A stretch of DNA of 64,000 nt from Clostridia bacterium (GTDB taxonomy: Bacteria; Bacillota; Clostridia; Oscillospirales; CAG-272): NCBI GenBank assembly GCA_017465885.1, contig JAFTVG010000032.1:35615-99614 (forward strand), read 5' to 3'. Below, piece after piece: positions 57,514 to 64,000 of this stretch. A program made the translations under genes and the position numbers. Each line of letters begins with the position of its first letter. Position 1 is the first letter of the stretch. Under the pieces are notes generated by a model, which had not been told where the DNA came from, ran no database searches, and saw only the letters and a list, made by a program, of their open reading frames with translations.

Positions 57514-59034
57514 TCAGTCTCCCACGTCCATCTGCTCTAAAACCGACTGCTTCTTCACGGGCTTGCTGTCGCCGTGCTTGACGAAGAGCATGGTGAGGAA
57601 GGATAGCGCCACGAAGAGCGCCGAATAGGGGAAGAGGGTACGCATATCAAGATCCATCAGCGCCCCCGAAAAGACGGGCGTGACCGTCTGCGCCGCCATG
57701 GAGGCGGTATAGTAATAGCCGGTGTATTTGCCCACGCTTCCGCCCTTGGCAAGCTCCACCACCATGGGGAAGGAGTTGACGTTGATCATCCCCCATCCAA
57801 GACCTGCCACGATGAAGCAGGCAATGGGCAAAAAGGCGGGGGTCTGCTTGGTCACCAACGCCATCACCGCCATAGCACCACCCAGCATCGCCACGCCGAT
57901 GAGGATGGAGCGCTTGCGCCCGATACGGGTGGCGATCATACCGGCAGGAAGGAAGGAGGCAAGACCCGCGATCTGTGCCACCAGCATGGCAGAGTTGAAG
58001 TCCATATTCAAAACGGGGGCGGCATACACCGAAAACTTGGTGGTCACCGCGTTAAAGCCCATATACCAAAGGGCAACCGAGGCAAGAAGAAGGATGAGCG
58101 ACCGCTTTTCGCCCTTACTGAGCCTTCTGCCGCCCTCCTCGTTTTCCTCCGTTCCCTCCAAAAGACGGTCCTGCGCCTCTGCCTCCCTTGCCCAAAGGGG
58201 CTCCTTCACGGTGAAAAGGAAGACGAGCAGTGCGGCAAGCATCACTCCTGCCAGCGCGGCAAAGTATCCGCCGTAGGGCGAAAGGGCGTTTTCCGCCTTG
58301 CCCGTGCCGAAAAGCATTCCGATGCCAATGAGCGATACCGTGCCGCAGGCACCCAGCAGGTTGATGACGGCGTTGCCCTTGGAGCGCAAGGGCTTGGGGG
58401 TCACGTCGGGCATCAACGCCACGGCGGGCGAGCGGAACAATCCCATGGCGAGCAGGACGAAAAAGAGGGTGAGGACGAAAAAGATCAGCGGAGCGGGACT
58501 GCGCCTTGACTGCGCCGCCGCGTACGCCCCTCTTGCCGATACCACGTAGGTGGTATAGTCCTCACTTTCGGGATCGGTTAAGGAAAGGAAGTCTTCCTCC
58601 TCAATAAAGGAGGACAGCGCCCCTTTTTTTCCCTCCACCCTGATCTCGGGGTCTGCCTCGTAAAGGGTCTGCAAGGCGGTGGGGTTTTGGGGATCTACCG
58701 CCGAAAGACGGTCGCTTTGCACCATATCCGAGCAGATAATACCCACGATGGCAAGGCAGGAAAGGAGGGTGCCGATGAGGATGAAGGGGGTGCGCTTGCC
58801 GCTTTTGTGCTTGCATTTGTCGGAAAGCGCCCCGAAAAAGGGGAGAAGGAAGAGGGCAAGGACGTTATCTAACGCCATTATGACGCCCGAAAGCCACTGT
58901 GCCATTCCGAATTTGTCTGTCAAAATCTTTGGAATGATGGTATCGTACGCCTGCCAGAACGCCATAATGAGAAAAAAAGCAAGTCCCACCAGGATGGTTC
59001 TTTTGACATTCAGCTTCAAGGGAGTGTCGTTCAT
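57514..59034 (-). CDS. MFS transporter, sugar/GPH-like
   Basis: The 506-residue protein starts at ATG 59034 behind GAAAGGAAT. It has about twelve membrane helices with the signature loop GALSDKCKHKSGKRTPFILIG between helices 2 and 3, which resembles the GPH/SLC45 sugar transporters. An extracytoplasmic loop of about 75 residues lies after helix 4, and a Glu-rich cytoplasmic loop sits between the halves. Substrate unknown. It is followed directly by GDPD and preceded by an attenuator-like hairpin after the MATE gene. Confidence 0.87.
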   Translation of the reverse strand: MNDTPLKLNVKRTILVGLAFFLIMAFWQAYDTIIPKILTDKFGMAQWLSGVIMALDNVLALFLLPFFGALSDKCKHKSGKRTPFILIGTLLSCLAIVGIICSDMVQSDRLSAVDPQNPTALQTLYEADPEIRVEGKKGALSSFIEEEDFLSLTDPESEDYTTYVVSARGAYAAAQSRRSPAPLIFFVLTLFFVLLAMGLFRSPAVALMPDVTPKPLRSKGNAVINLLGACGTVSLIGIGMLFGTGKAENALSPYGGYFAALAGVMLAALLVFLFTVKEPLWAREAEAQDRLLEGTEENEEGGRRLSKGEKRSLILLLASVALWYMGFNAVTTKFSVYAAPVLNMDFNSAMLVAQIAGLASFLPAGMIATRIGRKRSILIGVAMLGGAMAVMALVTKQTPAFLPIACFIVAGLGWGMINVNSFPMVVELAKGGSVGKYTGYYYTASMAAQTVTPVFSGALMDLDMRTLFPYSALFVALSFLTMLFVKHGDSKPVKKQSVLEQMDVGD

Positions 59035-59048
59035 AAATATTCCTTTCA

Positions 59049-59087
59049 AAAAAGACGCCGCCTCGGGGCGTTTGCATCGGGGCGGCG
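59049..59087 (-). terminator. Terminator or attenuator between MATE and MFS genes
   Basis: On the minus strand, CGCCGCC (59087-59081) pairs with GGCGGCG (59062-59056), followed by TCTTTTTT. It lies in the 65-bp spacer, so MFS-GDPD expression from the MATE promoter may be reduced. Confidence 0.65.
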
Positions 59088-59099
59088 AAAAGGGTTTGG

Positions 59100-60695
59100 T
59101 CAATTGGTGCTTGCCTGCACCGCTTCAAGGGGGAGATCAAGGGGCTTTAACAGCTTTTTGTAGGTGCGCACGAAGAGGAAGATGCTGATGATCAGCGCCA
59201 CCCCCTCGGCAATGGGATAAGCGGCAAAGATGGCAACCAAGCCGAACGCCTTTGCAAAAACGAAGGACAGCGGCAGGATGACCACGATCTGACGGATAAG
59301 CGAAATGATCAGGCTGGGCATACCCAGACCCAGCGCCTGCAGGCTTGAAATGGTGATGATACATACCCCCGCAAAAAGGAAGCACAGGCTGATGATGCGC
59401 ATAGCGGGCTCACCGTATTTCAGCACCGCCTGAGTTTCTGTCAGGTGAAACTCTTCCTCCGCCTCGCCGTCAAGGGAGGGTAGCTCTTCCTCGGGAAGAC
59501 TTTCAAGAGTGCCCGCCTCGGGGGCTTCGTCCTCCTGGTAGAAGACCTTCAAAAGGGTGCCCGACATGGTCTGGAAGACCGCAAGACCGAGAAGCATATA
59601 GATGACTGCCGCCATCACCGCGATCTTCAAGGTCTTCATGATCCTCTTTTTGGAGCGCATACCGTAGTTGTACGCCACGATGGGGATCATTCCGTTGTTC
59701 ATTCCGAAAATGGGCATAAAGACGAAGGACTGCAGACGGAAATACACGCCGTAAATGGACACGCCCACCAGACGCTCTGCGGCAAGCTTTGCCGCAGTGG
59801 CAGGGGACATCCCCTCCTTGATATAGGTCACCTGCTCACCGATGGTGAGGATCTTGTTGATTGCCATAGTCAAGAAGGAGCCCACCGCCGCCATAAAGAT
59901 GGAAGGAAGTCCCACGGTGTAAATGCTCTTGATCACCTGAAGATCGGGCTTGAAGCCCTTAAAGGACAGGCTGATCTCCTTGTTATACTTCAGATTCAAG
60001 AATAAGCCCACCCCTGCGGCGGTAAACTGTCCGATCACCGTGGCAAGAGCCGCACCAAGGGTTCCCATACCAAGACCGAAGGGCAGAGTGATGCCGAACA
60101 GCTCGTCGCCTGCGCCGAGAATGAAGATGGGGTCCAAAATGATGTTCACGATGGCGCCAAGACCCTGGGTATACATCGAAAGCTTTGCCTTGCCCGTTGC
60201 CTGCAGGAGCCGCTCGAAGGTCACCTGAAAAAAGACGCCTGCGCAAGCCACCATCACCACGAACAGATAGTCTACGCCCAGATCATAGGTCAGCGTGCCC
60301 GGCTCTGCGTCGGTGAGATAGGTGAAATACGCCTTGGTACCCACCACGCCCAAAAGCATAAAGAGGACGGTGGTGATGGCAATGACGAACAGACCGTTGG
60401 TCGCCGCCTTGTTTGCCTTGTCGGGACGCTTTTCGCCAAGAGCTCTTGAAAGATAGCTGTTGATGCCCACGCCCGTGCCGGTGGCAAAGGCGATAAGCAG
60501 GTTCTGGATGGGGAAGGCAAGGGAGAGGGCGGTCACGCCCGCGCTGTCAAAGCTTGCCACCACCAGACTGTCGTAAATATTATAAAAGGCCTGCACCATC
60601 ATGGAGATGACCATGGGGAAAGCCATGGTAAAGAGCAGCTTGCCCTCGGGCATGGTGCCCATCACGTTTTCTTTTGACTGTAGCTTTTCACTCAT
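59100..60695 (-). CDS. MATE-family efflux transporter
   Basis: The 531-residue protein starts at ATG 60695 behind GAGGAGGAAG. Twelve helices of the MATE fold are visible, with LLFTMAFPMVISMMVQAFYNIYDS and GVGINSYLSRALGEKRPDKANKA near the start and a matching second half. An acidic insert of about 30 residues (around 380-410: GTLESLPEEELPSLDGEAEEE) interrupts a loop of the C-terminal half. MATE proteins export drugs or metabolites using Na+ or H+; the substrate is not predictable. Confidence 0.9.
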   Translation of the reverse strand: MSEKLQSKENVMGTMPEGKLLFTMAFPMVISMMVQAFYNIYDSLVVASFDSAGVTALSLAFPIQNLLIAFATGTGVGINSYLSRALGEKRPDKANKAATNGLFVIAITTVLFMLLGVVGTKAYFTYLTDAEPGTLTYDLGVDYLFVVMVACAGVFFQVTFERLLQATGKAKLSMYTQGLGAIVNIILDPIFILGAGDELFGITLPFGLGMGTLGAALATVIGQFTAAGVGLFLNLKYNKEISLSFKGFKPDLQVIKSIYTVGLPSIFMAAVGSFLTMAINKILTIGEQVTYIKEGMSPATAAKLAAERLVGVSIYGVYFRLQSFVFMPIFGMNNGMIPIVAYNYGMRSKKRIMKTLKIAVMAAVIYMLLGLAVFQTMSGTLLKVFYQEDEAPEAGTLESLPEEELPSLDGEAEEEFHLTETQAVLKYGEPAMRIISLCFLFAGVCIITISSLQALGLGMPSLIISLIRQIVVILPLSFVFAKAFGLVAIFAAYPIAEGVALIISIFLFVRTYKKLLKPLDLPLEAVQASTN

Positions 60696-60760
60696 TCGGT
60701 TCTCTTCCTCCTCGGGCGATGCTCCCCGCCCTTTTTCTCTTCTTTTATTCAAACAGAGTT

Positions 60761-60789
60761 ATCATAGCAGATTTATCCCCTTTTTTCAA
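60761..60789 (-). promoter_or_regulatory. Promoter of the MATE gene
   Basis: On the minus strand, TTGAAA (60789-60784), 17 bp, TATGAT (60766-60761). Confidence 0.75.
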
Positions 60790-60820
60790 GAGGGATTTTG
60801 TAAACAATGTCTTTCTTTGG

Positions 60821-61684
60821 CTATTGATCGGAAGAAAGCCGGAAAAGGCGCAGGGTGTTTTCAAAGATCACCCGCTCCGCCTCCTCAAAGGACACGCCCT
60901 TGATCTGCGCGATTTTCCCGATGACCTCTTTCAGGATCAGCGGTGTGTTTCTTAAATTGCGGGTGCTCTTTTCTCCGATCTTCTTCCTTTTCGTGGGCAA
61001 AACGTAGGGGGCGTCGGTCTCTGCCAGAATGCACTCAAGGGGGATATCCTTCAGCGCCCCGCGCAGTCTTTGACCGTCCTCCCCCTCTTGCAGGAGGGTG
61101 CCTCCGATACCGATATAATAGCCCATTTCAAGATAGCGGCGGGCGCATCTGCCATCGCCCGAAAAGCAATGGACCACCCCGCCCCGCCCTCCTCTGCCAA
61201 AAAGGCGCAAAAGGCACTGCACCCACCTGTCAGCCCTGCGGGTGTGCAGAACAAGGGGCAAACGGTGCTTTTTTGCCAGGCGCACCTGATACAAAAACCA
61301 AGCCGTTTGGCAGAGAAGATGCTTTTTACCCCTCATATGAAGGTCCAGCCCCGTTTCGCCGACCGCCACCACTCCCGGAGAAGAAAGATAGCCCTCCAGC
61401 GCCCTGCGCGCCCTCCACTTTTCAAAAAAGGTCCTGGTGGGGTGCACCCCCACGGCGCAAAAGACCCTGCGGGGATAGCGTTGATGTAAAGCAAGGATCC
61501 GCCGGTTGGAGGAAAGCTCGATGGCAGGCTCGATGGAAAGGACGACCCCCTCCTCTTGCATCCGCAAAAAAAGCTCCTCTCTCGAAAGCTCCCCCGTGGC
61601 GTAGTCCTCTTCCCGCGGCAGGATGCCGAAAAATCTGCCCTCAAATCGAAAATGTGACAAATGGGCGTGGCTGTCTGCGATCAT
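60821..61684 (-). CDS. TatD-family metal-dependent hydrolase
   Basis: The 287-residue protein has the TatD metal motifs in order: DSHAHLSHF, VGVHPTRT, AVGETGLDLH, LPLVLHTRRA, VVHCFSGD and LAETDAPYV. The family includes 3'-5' exonucleases acting in DNA repair and RNA turnover; the exact substrate is open. It starts behind AAAGGAGG. The region is unusually Arg-rich for this genome (RRALEGYL, RRYLEMGY). Confidence 0.92.
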   Translation of the reverse strand: MIADSHAHLSHFRFEGRFFGILPREEDYATGELSREELFLRMQEEGVVLSIEPAIELSSNRRILALHQRYPRRVFCAVGVHPTRTFFEKWRARRALEGYLSSPGVVAVGETGLDLHMRGKKHLLCQTAWFLYQVRLAKKHRLPLVLHTRRADRWVQCLLRLFGRGGRGGVVHCFSGDGRCARRYLEMGYYIGIGGTLLQEGEDGQRLRGALKDIPLECILAETDAPYVLPTKRKKIGEKSTRNLRNTPLILKEVIGKIAQIKGVSFEEAERVIFENTLRLFRLSSDQ

Positions 61685-61750
61685 TTCTTTTCCTCCTTTC
61701 CCTTCTTTACCGTAAATCCGATCGGTAAAAAGGCCTCATAAAGCACAATT

Positions 61751-61770
61751 GCCGCACCTTTCGGTGCGGC
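61751..61770 (-). other. GC-rich hairpin after the small membrane protein gene
   Basis: GCCGCACC-TTTC-GGTGCGGC, a perfect 8-bp stem 20 bases beyond the stop. The following minus-strand AATTGTGCTTTATG is a weak T-run; probably a partial terminator. Confidence 0.55.
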
Positions 61771-61791
61771 ACATCATGGTTTGCTGTGAAA

Positions 61792-62013
61792 TTATTCTGC
61801 GGGAGCAAAATCGGAATCCTTCAGGCAGAGCATCAGGATACCGCCGATGGGGTTGCAGAAAATGATGTTCAGGATCGCCCACAGGGTCAGATCCTTCTTG
61901 CAGGTAGCCTTCTTCATCTTGCTCAGAGTAATGAAGCCGATAATGGGAGTAACGATATTGAAGATGCAGAGTACGATGCTGATAATGGTGAAAATCTTTG
62001 CAGCCTTTTTCAT
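61792..62013 (-). CDS. Small two-helix membrane protein
   Basis: The 73-residue protein starts behind AAGGAGATTT. Two hydrophobic helices (about 7-29, 44-64) are joined by SKMKKATCKKDLTLWA; the NPIGGILMLCL end resembles small DUF4190-like or CCC-motif membrane proteins. Function unknown. It has its own promoter. Confidence 0.75.
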   Translation of the reverse strand: MKKAAKIFTIISIVLCIFNIVTPIIGFITLSKMKKATCKKDLTLWAILNIIFCNPIGGILMLCLKDSDFAPAE

Positions 62014-62070
62014 TTTGAAATCTCCTTATGATGTATTTTTGTCGAAAAAGCACGCAGCCTCTCCACCTGT

Positions 62071-62099
62071 AGAATAGCACACCGCGTCCCTTTTGTCAA
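62071..62099 (-). promoter_or_regulatory. Promoter of the small two-helix membrane protein gene
   Basis: On the minus strand, TTGACA (62099-62094), 17 bp, TATTCT (62076-62071). Confidence 0.78.
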
Positions 62100-62118
62100 G
62101 AGAATTTTCACAATTCGT

Positions 62119-62526
62119 TCATTTTTTGTTCTTCGCCTTTTCGTAGGTCCGCCACTGAAGATCTCCTCTGTCCAGCGCCATCACCAGGATCTCTGCCGTG
62201 GCGATGTTGGTGGCAATGGGGATATTGTAAAGATCGCACACCCGCGACAGCTCGGCGCTGTGGGGATTTTCTGCCGCGCAGGAGGTATCTCTGAAATATA
62301 AAAGCAGGTCGATCTCGTTATAGCACACACGGGATGCTACCTGCTCCATTCCGCCAAGCCCCCCCGAGAGCAGATGCTCGGGCCGAAGACCCGTTGCCTC
62401 TGAAACGTATTTTGCCGTTTTACCCGTGGCGCAAAGACGGTGCTTGGATAAGATGCCGCAGTATGCGGTGCAAAACTCCACCATCAGTTCCTTTTTCTTG
62501 TCGTCTGCGATCAGTGCGATCTCCAT
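62119..62526 (-). CDS. Methylglyoxal-synthase-like protein with altered active site
   Basis: The 135-residue protein starts at ATG 62526 behind AAAGGATC. It aligns along its whole length with MgsA: ALIADDKKKELM, then LCATGKTAKYVSEATGL, then LLYFRDT and NIPIATNIATAEILVMAL. The key SGPxGGDQQ motif is SGGLGGMEQ, so the catalytic Asp (Asp71 in E. coli) is Met60. His19 of E. coli is Asp8, and the His/Asp of its PHDPD segment are also changed. Synthase activity is therefore doubtful; a sensing or structural role is possible. It lies 71 bp after a MinD-like gene. Confidence 0.82.
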   Translation of the reverse strand: MEIALIADDKKKELMVEFCTAYCGILSKHRLCATGKTAKYVSEATGLRPEHLLSGGLGGMEQVASRVCYNEIDLLLYFRDTSCAAENPHSAELSRVCDLYNIPIATNIATAEILVMALDRGDLQWRTYEKAKNKK

Positions 62527-62597
62527 ATTCGTTGATCCTTTCTCTTTCAAGGTCGTTTTTTCTTCTGCTGACGTTATGCCGCCCGTTTCCCGATACG

Positions 62598-63374
62598 TCA
62601 GGGATCCAGGCTTCTTCTGTGCCTTTTTTCATCCCGCATTCCTTCAAAAAGAAGTCTTTGCTCTCCCTGCAGCCGCAGGACAACGTTCAGTGCGGGCACA
62701 AGGCTGTCCCCCGTAAGACTTCCCGCCCTGCCGCCGGCAAGGGCGCAGGACAGCGCTCCGTCCTCGTGCAGGATGCCGATGAGCGGTCTTTGCGCCAGAT
62801 CGATCATTTCGTGGGGGCGCATCCCCTGCTTTGTCCGCTGACCGTCGCCAAGCGGCAGTCGATTGATGAGAAGATAGGCATCCTTTTCATCGGGAATGCT
62901 CTGAGATAAGCTCTGCACGCCCAAAAGCGCGGTGGGGTCGGTACTGCTCACCATCAGCACCACGTGGGAAAGGGCAGCGGCATATTCCCCCGTGCAGGAG
63001 GAGGGCAGGTCCAGGATCACCCAATCAAAGCCTTCCCTTTCGATCAGTCCCGCAAGGAGCGCCGAAAGCGCCTGCGGATCGGGCAGACCGTCCAAGCCCA
63101 CCGAAGGGCAAAGACGAACTCTCCCCCCATCAGTCACCGCAAGCAGCACCTCCTCTGCCTGCCTGCCCGCAAGCAGATCACCCAGCCCGAAAAGCGCCCT
63201 GTCCTCCGCGCCGAAAAAGAAATCCTGCGTGTGGATGCAAAAATCAAGATCTACAAGAAGGACGCTCTGCCCCTGCCGCTCAAGGGCAAGGGAAAGCAGA
63301 CAGCTGACTGCCGAACGCCCCACCCCGCCCTTGGGGGAGGACACCGCTATCACTCCTTTTTTCAGCTCTGCCAT
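62598..63374 (-). CDS. MinD/ParA-like ATPase with altered P-loop
   Basis: The 258-residue protein starts behind CAAGGAGGG. The deviant Walker A of the MinD/ParA family is recognisable as SPKGGVGRSAVS: the signature Lys15 is kept but the P-loop lysine is Arg20. VLLVDLDF and DWVILDLPS match the switch and Walker B regions. The C-terminus is basic (EKRHRR) but is not a clear amphipathic MinD membrane helix. Clostridial minD genes often lie near mgsA, so this may be a paralogue of that locus; no minC, minE or rodA is present. Confidence 0.82.
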   Translation of the reverse strand: MAELKKGVIAVSSPKGGVGRSAVSCLLSLALERQGQSVLLVDLDFCIHTQDFFFGAEDRALFGLGDLLAGRQAEEVLLAVTDGGRVRLCPSVGLDGLPDPQALSALLAGLIEREGFDWVILDLPSSCTGEYAAALSHVVLMVSSTDPTALLGVQSLSQSIPDEKDAYLLINRLPLGDGQRTKQGMRPHEMIDLAQRPLIGILHEDGALSCALAGGRAGSLTGDSLVPALNVVLRLQGEQRLLFEGMRDEKRHRRSLDP

Positions 63375-63438
63375 TTTCGTCCCTCCTTGCTTGCGCTCCC
63401 CTTCCGTTTTCCATAAAAGGCAGGCGCACTACCTTATT

Positions 63439-63467
63439 ATCATACCAAACAAGACCCCGTTTGTCAA
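63439..63467 (-). promoter_or_regulatory. Promoter of the MinD-like/MgsA-like unit
   Basis: On the minus strand, TTGACA (63467-63462), 17 bp, TATGAT (63444-63439). The stretch 63468-63741 between this and the next promoter shows no gene; it is AT-rich with an imperfect repeat around TTGTTCTTGGTCAAAAACAAG-type sequence near 63545. Confidence 0.82.
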
Positions 63468-63741
63468 GATTTTTCAAAGCGTCCCCGCCATGGGCGCAGG
63501 CACTTTTTTAAGCAAAAACAGACTAAAATATCTATTTTTGTCTTTGTTCTTGGTCAAAAACAAGACCCATTTCAAGATCTTTGCCCCGCAAACCCACGGC
63601 TTTTTTGGCAGATTGAACAAATCCCCCTTTTGAAAATTGTGTACTTTTCACAAACTTTTCTCCCACCCCGCAACGCTTTCCCCGCCGCCCGCCCGACGCT
63701 TAAAAAATGCGAAAATAACGGGGGCAAAAGTGCCGCAGCCC

Positions 63742-63770
63742 TTGACATTTCCTTCAAAACATTGTATACT
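63742..63770 (+). promoter_or_regulatory. Consensus promoter of the lipoprotein gene at the window end
   Basis: TTGACA (63742-63747), 17 bp, TATACT (63765-63770). The start codon is 57 bp downstream. Confidence 0.88.
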
Positions 63771-63826
63771 CAAAGTAAAGGCGGGGACGCTCCCGTCCTC
63801 CCTACCCAAAGAAAGGAATCACGCTC

Positions 63827-64000
63827 ATGAAAAAGATCATTGCCCTGTTGCTCGTCGCCCTGTGCGCGCTGTCGGTCTTCACTGCCTGCAGCAAAGCCAC
63901 CACCGACGACAAGACGGCGCTCCCCTCCCCCACCCCCGATCCCTCGGTGTCTGCGGGCGGCTCGGATGCCGTTTCACCCTCCCCCATCCCCTCTTTAACA
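63827..64000 (+). CDS. Lipoprotein, N-terminal part (3' truncated by the window)
   Basis: The frame starts at ATG 63827 behind GAAAGGAATC and stays open to the window edge. Fifty-eight residues are seen: a signal peptide with lipobox FTAC (Cys21), then a Thr/Asp and Pro/Ser-rich linker. This resembles the start of the lipoprotein at 36361. Nothing can be said about the mature domain. Confidence 0.8.
   Translation, partial: MKKIIALLLVALCALSVFTACSKATTDDKTALPSPTPDPSVSAGGSDAVSPSPIPSLT

Noticed and set aside
60943..61728. A 261-codon open frame on the plus strand opposite tatD
   Set aside because: Its Pro/Arg/Lys-rich translation is a complement artefact, and the minus-strand TatD motifs are complete.

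Overview
The window looks like chromosome of a Gram-positive anaerobe of the Clostridia (Bacillota), probably a carbohydrate-degrading gut species near the Oscillospiraceae. The signs are many lipoproteins with classical lipoboxes, a lipoteichoic-acid-synthase-like enzyme, LuxS, a type I dockerin, an XPxTG-like C-terminal sorting signal, sigma-A promoters close to consensus (TTGACA, 17 bp, TATAAT/TATACT) and strong AGGAGG ribosome binding sites. The genus is inferred, not proven. I saw no rRNA, tRNA, CRISPR array, transposase or prophage.

Layout. 1-7.2 kb (+): the end of a flotillin, a small membrane protein, a lipoprotein with a split six-hairpin glycosidase domain, an LtaS-like phosphoglycerol transferase and a FlK-type thioesterase. 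7.4-18.8 kb (-): D-amino acid transaminase, alanine racemase, ArgS, an M48 protease with a repeat-rich tail, then a complete sugar-type ABC importer (ATPase, two permeases, binding lipoprotein) and a separately promoted lipoprotein. 19.1-22.9 kb (+): a tight five-gene operon of membrane proteins with a small XRE regulator, behind a palindrome and a consensus promoter. 23-30 kb (-): two large secreted proteins sharing NPCBM and Ig-like modules, one a dockerin protein and one a GH97 glycosidase with a cell-wall-type tail. 30-33.5 kb (-): DUF2974 protein, IspE and a DUF362 ferredoxin protein. 33.6-38.9 kb: AI-2E family transporter, diacylglycerol-kinase-like enzyme, a lipoprotein, a WG-repeat protein and an AT-richer patch with a small secreted protein and a candidate small ORF or RNA. 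39.2-42 kb (-): DHHW protein and MBOAT acyltransferase. 42.3-44.1 kb (+): typA. 44.2-47.5 kb (-): a DUF4190-like protein, then the metal operon arsR, HMA chaperone and P1B-ATPase. 47.7-52.4 kb: CotH lipoprotein (+), mtnN-luxS (-), VTC and DUF4956 proteins (+). 52.4-56.6 kb: a frameshifted AraC regulator divergent from a GH36 alpha-galactosidase-like lipoprotein. 56.7-63.4 kb (-): GDPD, MFS, MATE, TatD, a small membrane protein, a methylglyoxal-synthase-like protein and a MinD-like ATPase. The window ends inside another lipoprotein gene.

Themes. One is capture and hydrolysis of plant or host glycans (six-hairpin enzyme, GH97, GH36, ABC importer, MFS). Another is envelope construction (D-Ala/D-Glu supply, LtaS-like enzyme, MBOAT/DHHW, DagK, GDPD). 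The least explained parts are the CotH/VTC/DUF4956 set around luxS, the MinD-like and MgsA-like pair that has lost canonical residues, the five-gene membrane operon, two copies of a palindromic intergenic element, three tandem hairpins in the metal operon, and the candidate small ORF near 38.9 kb.
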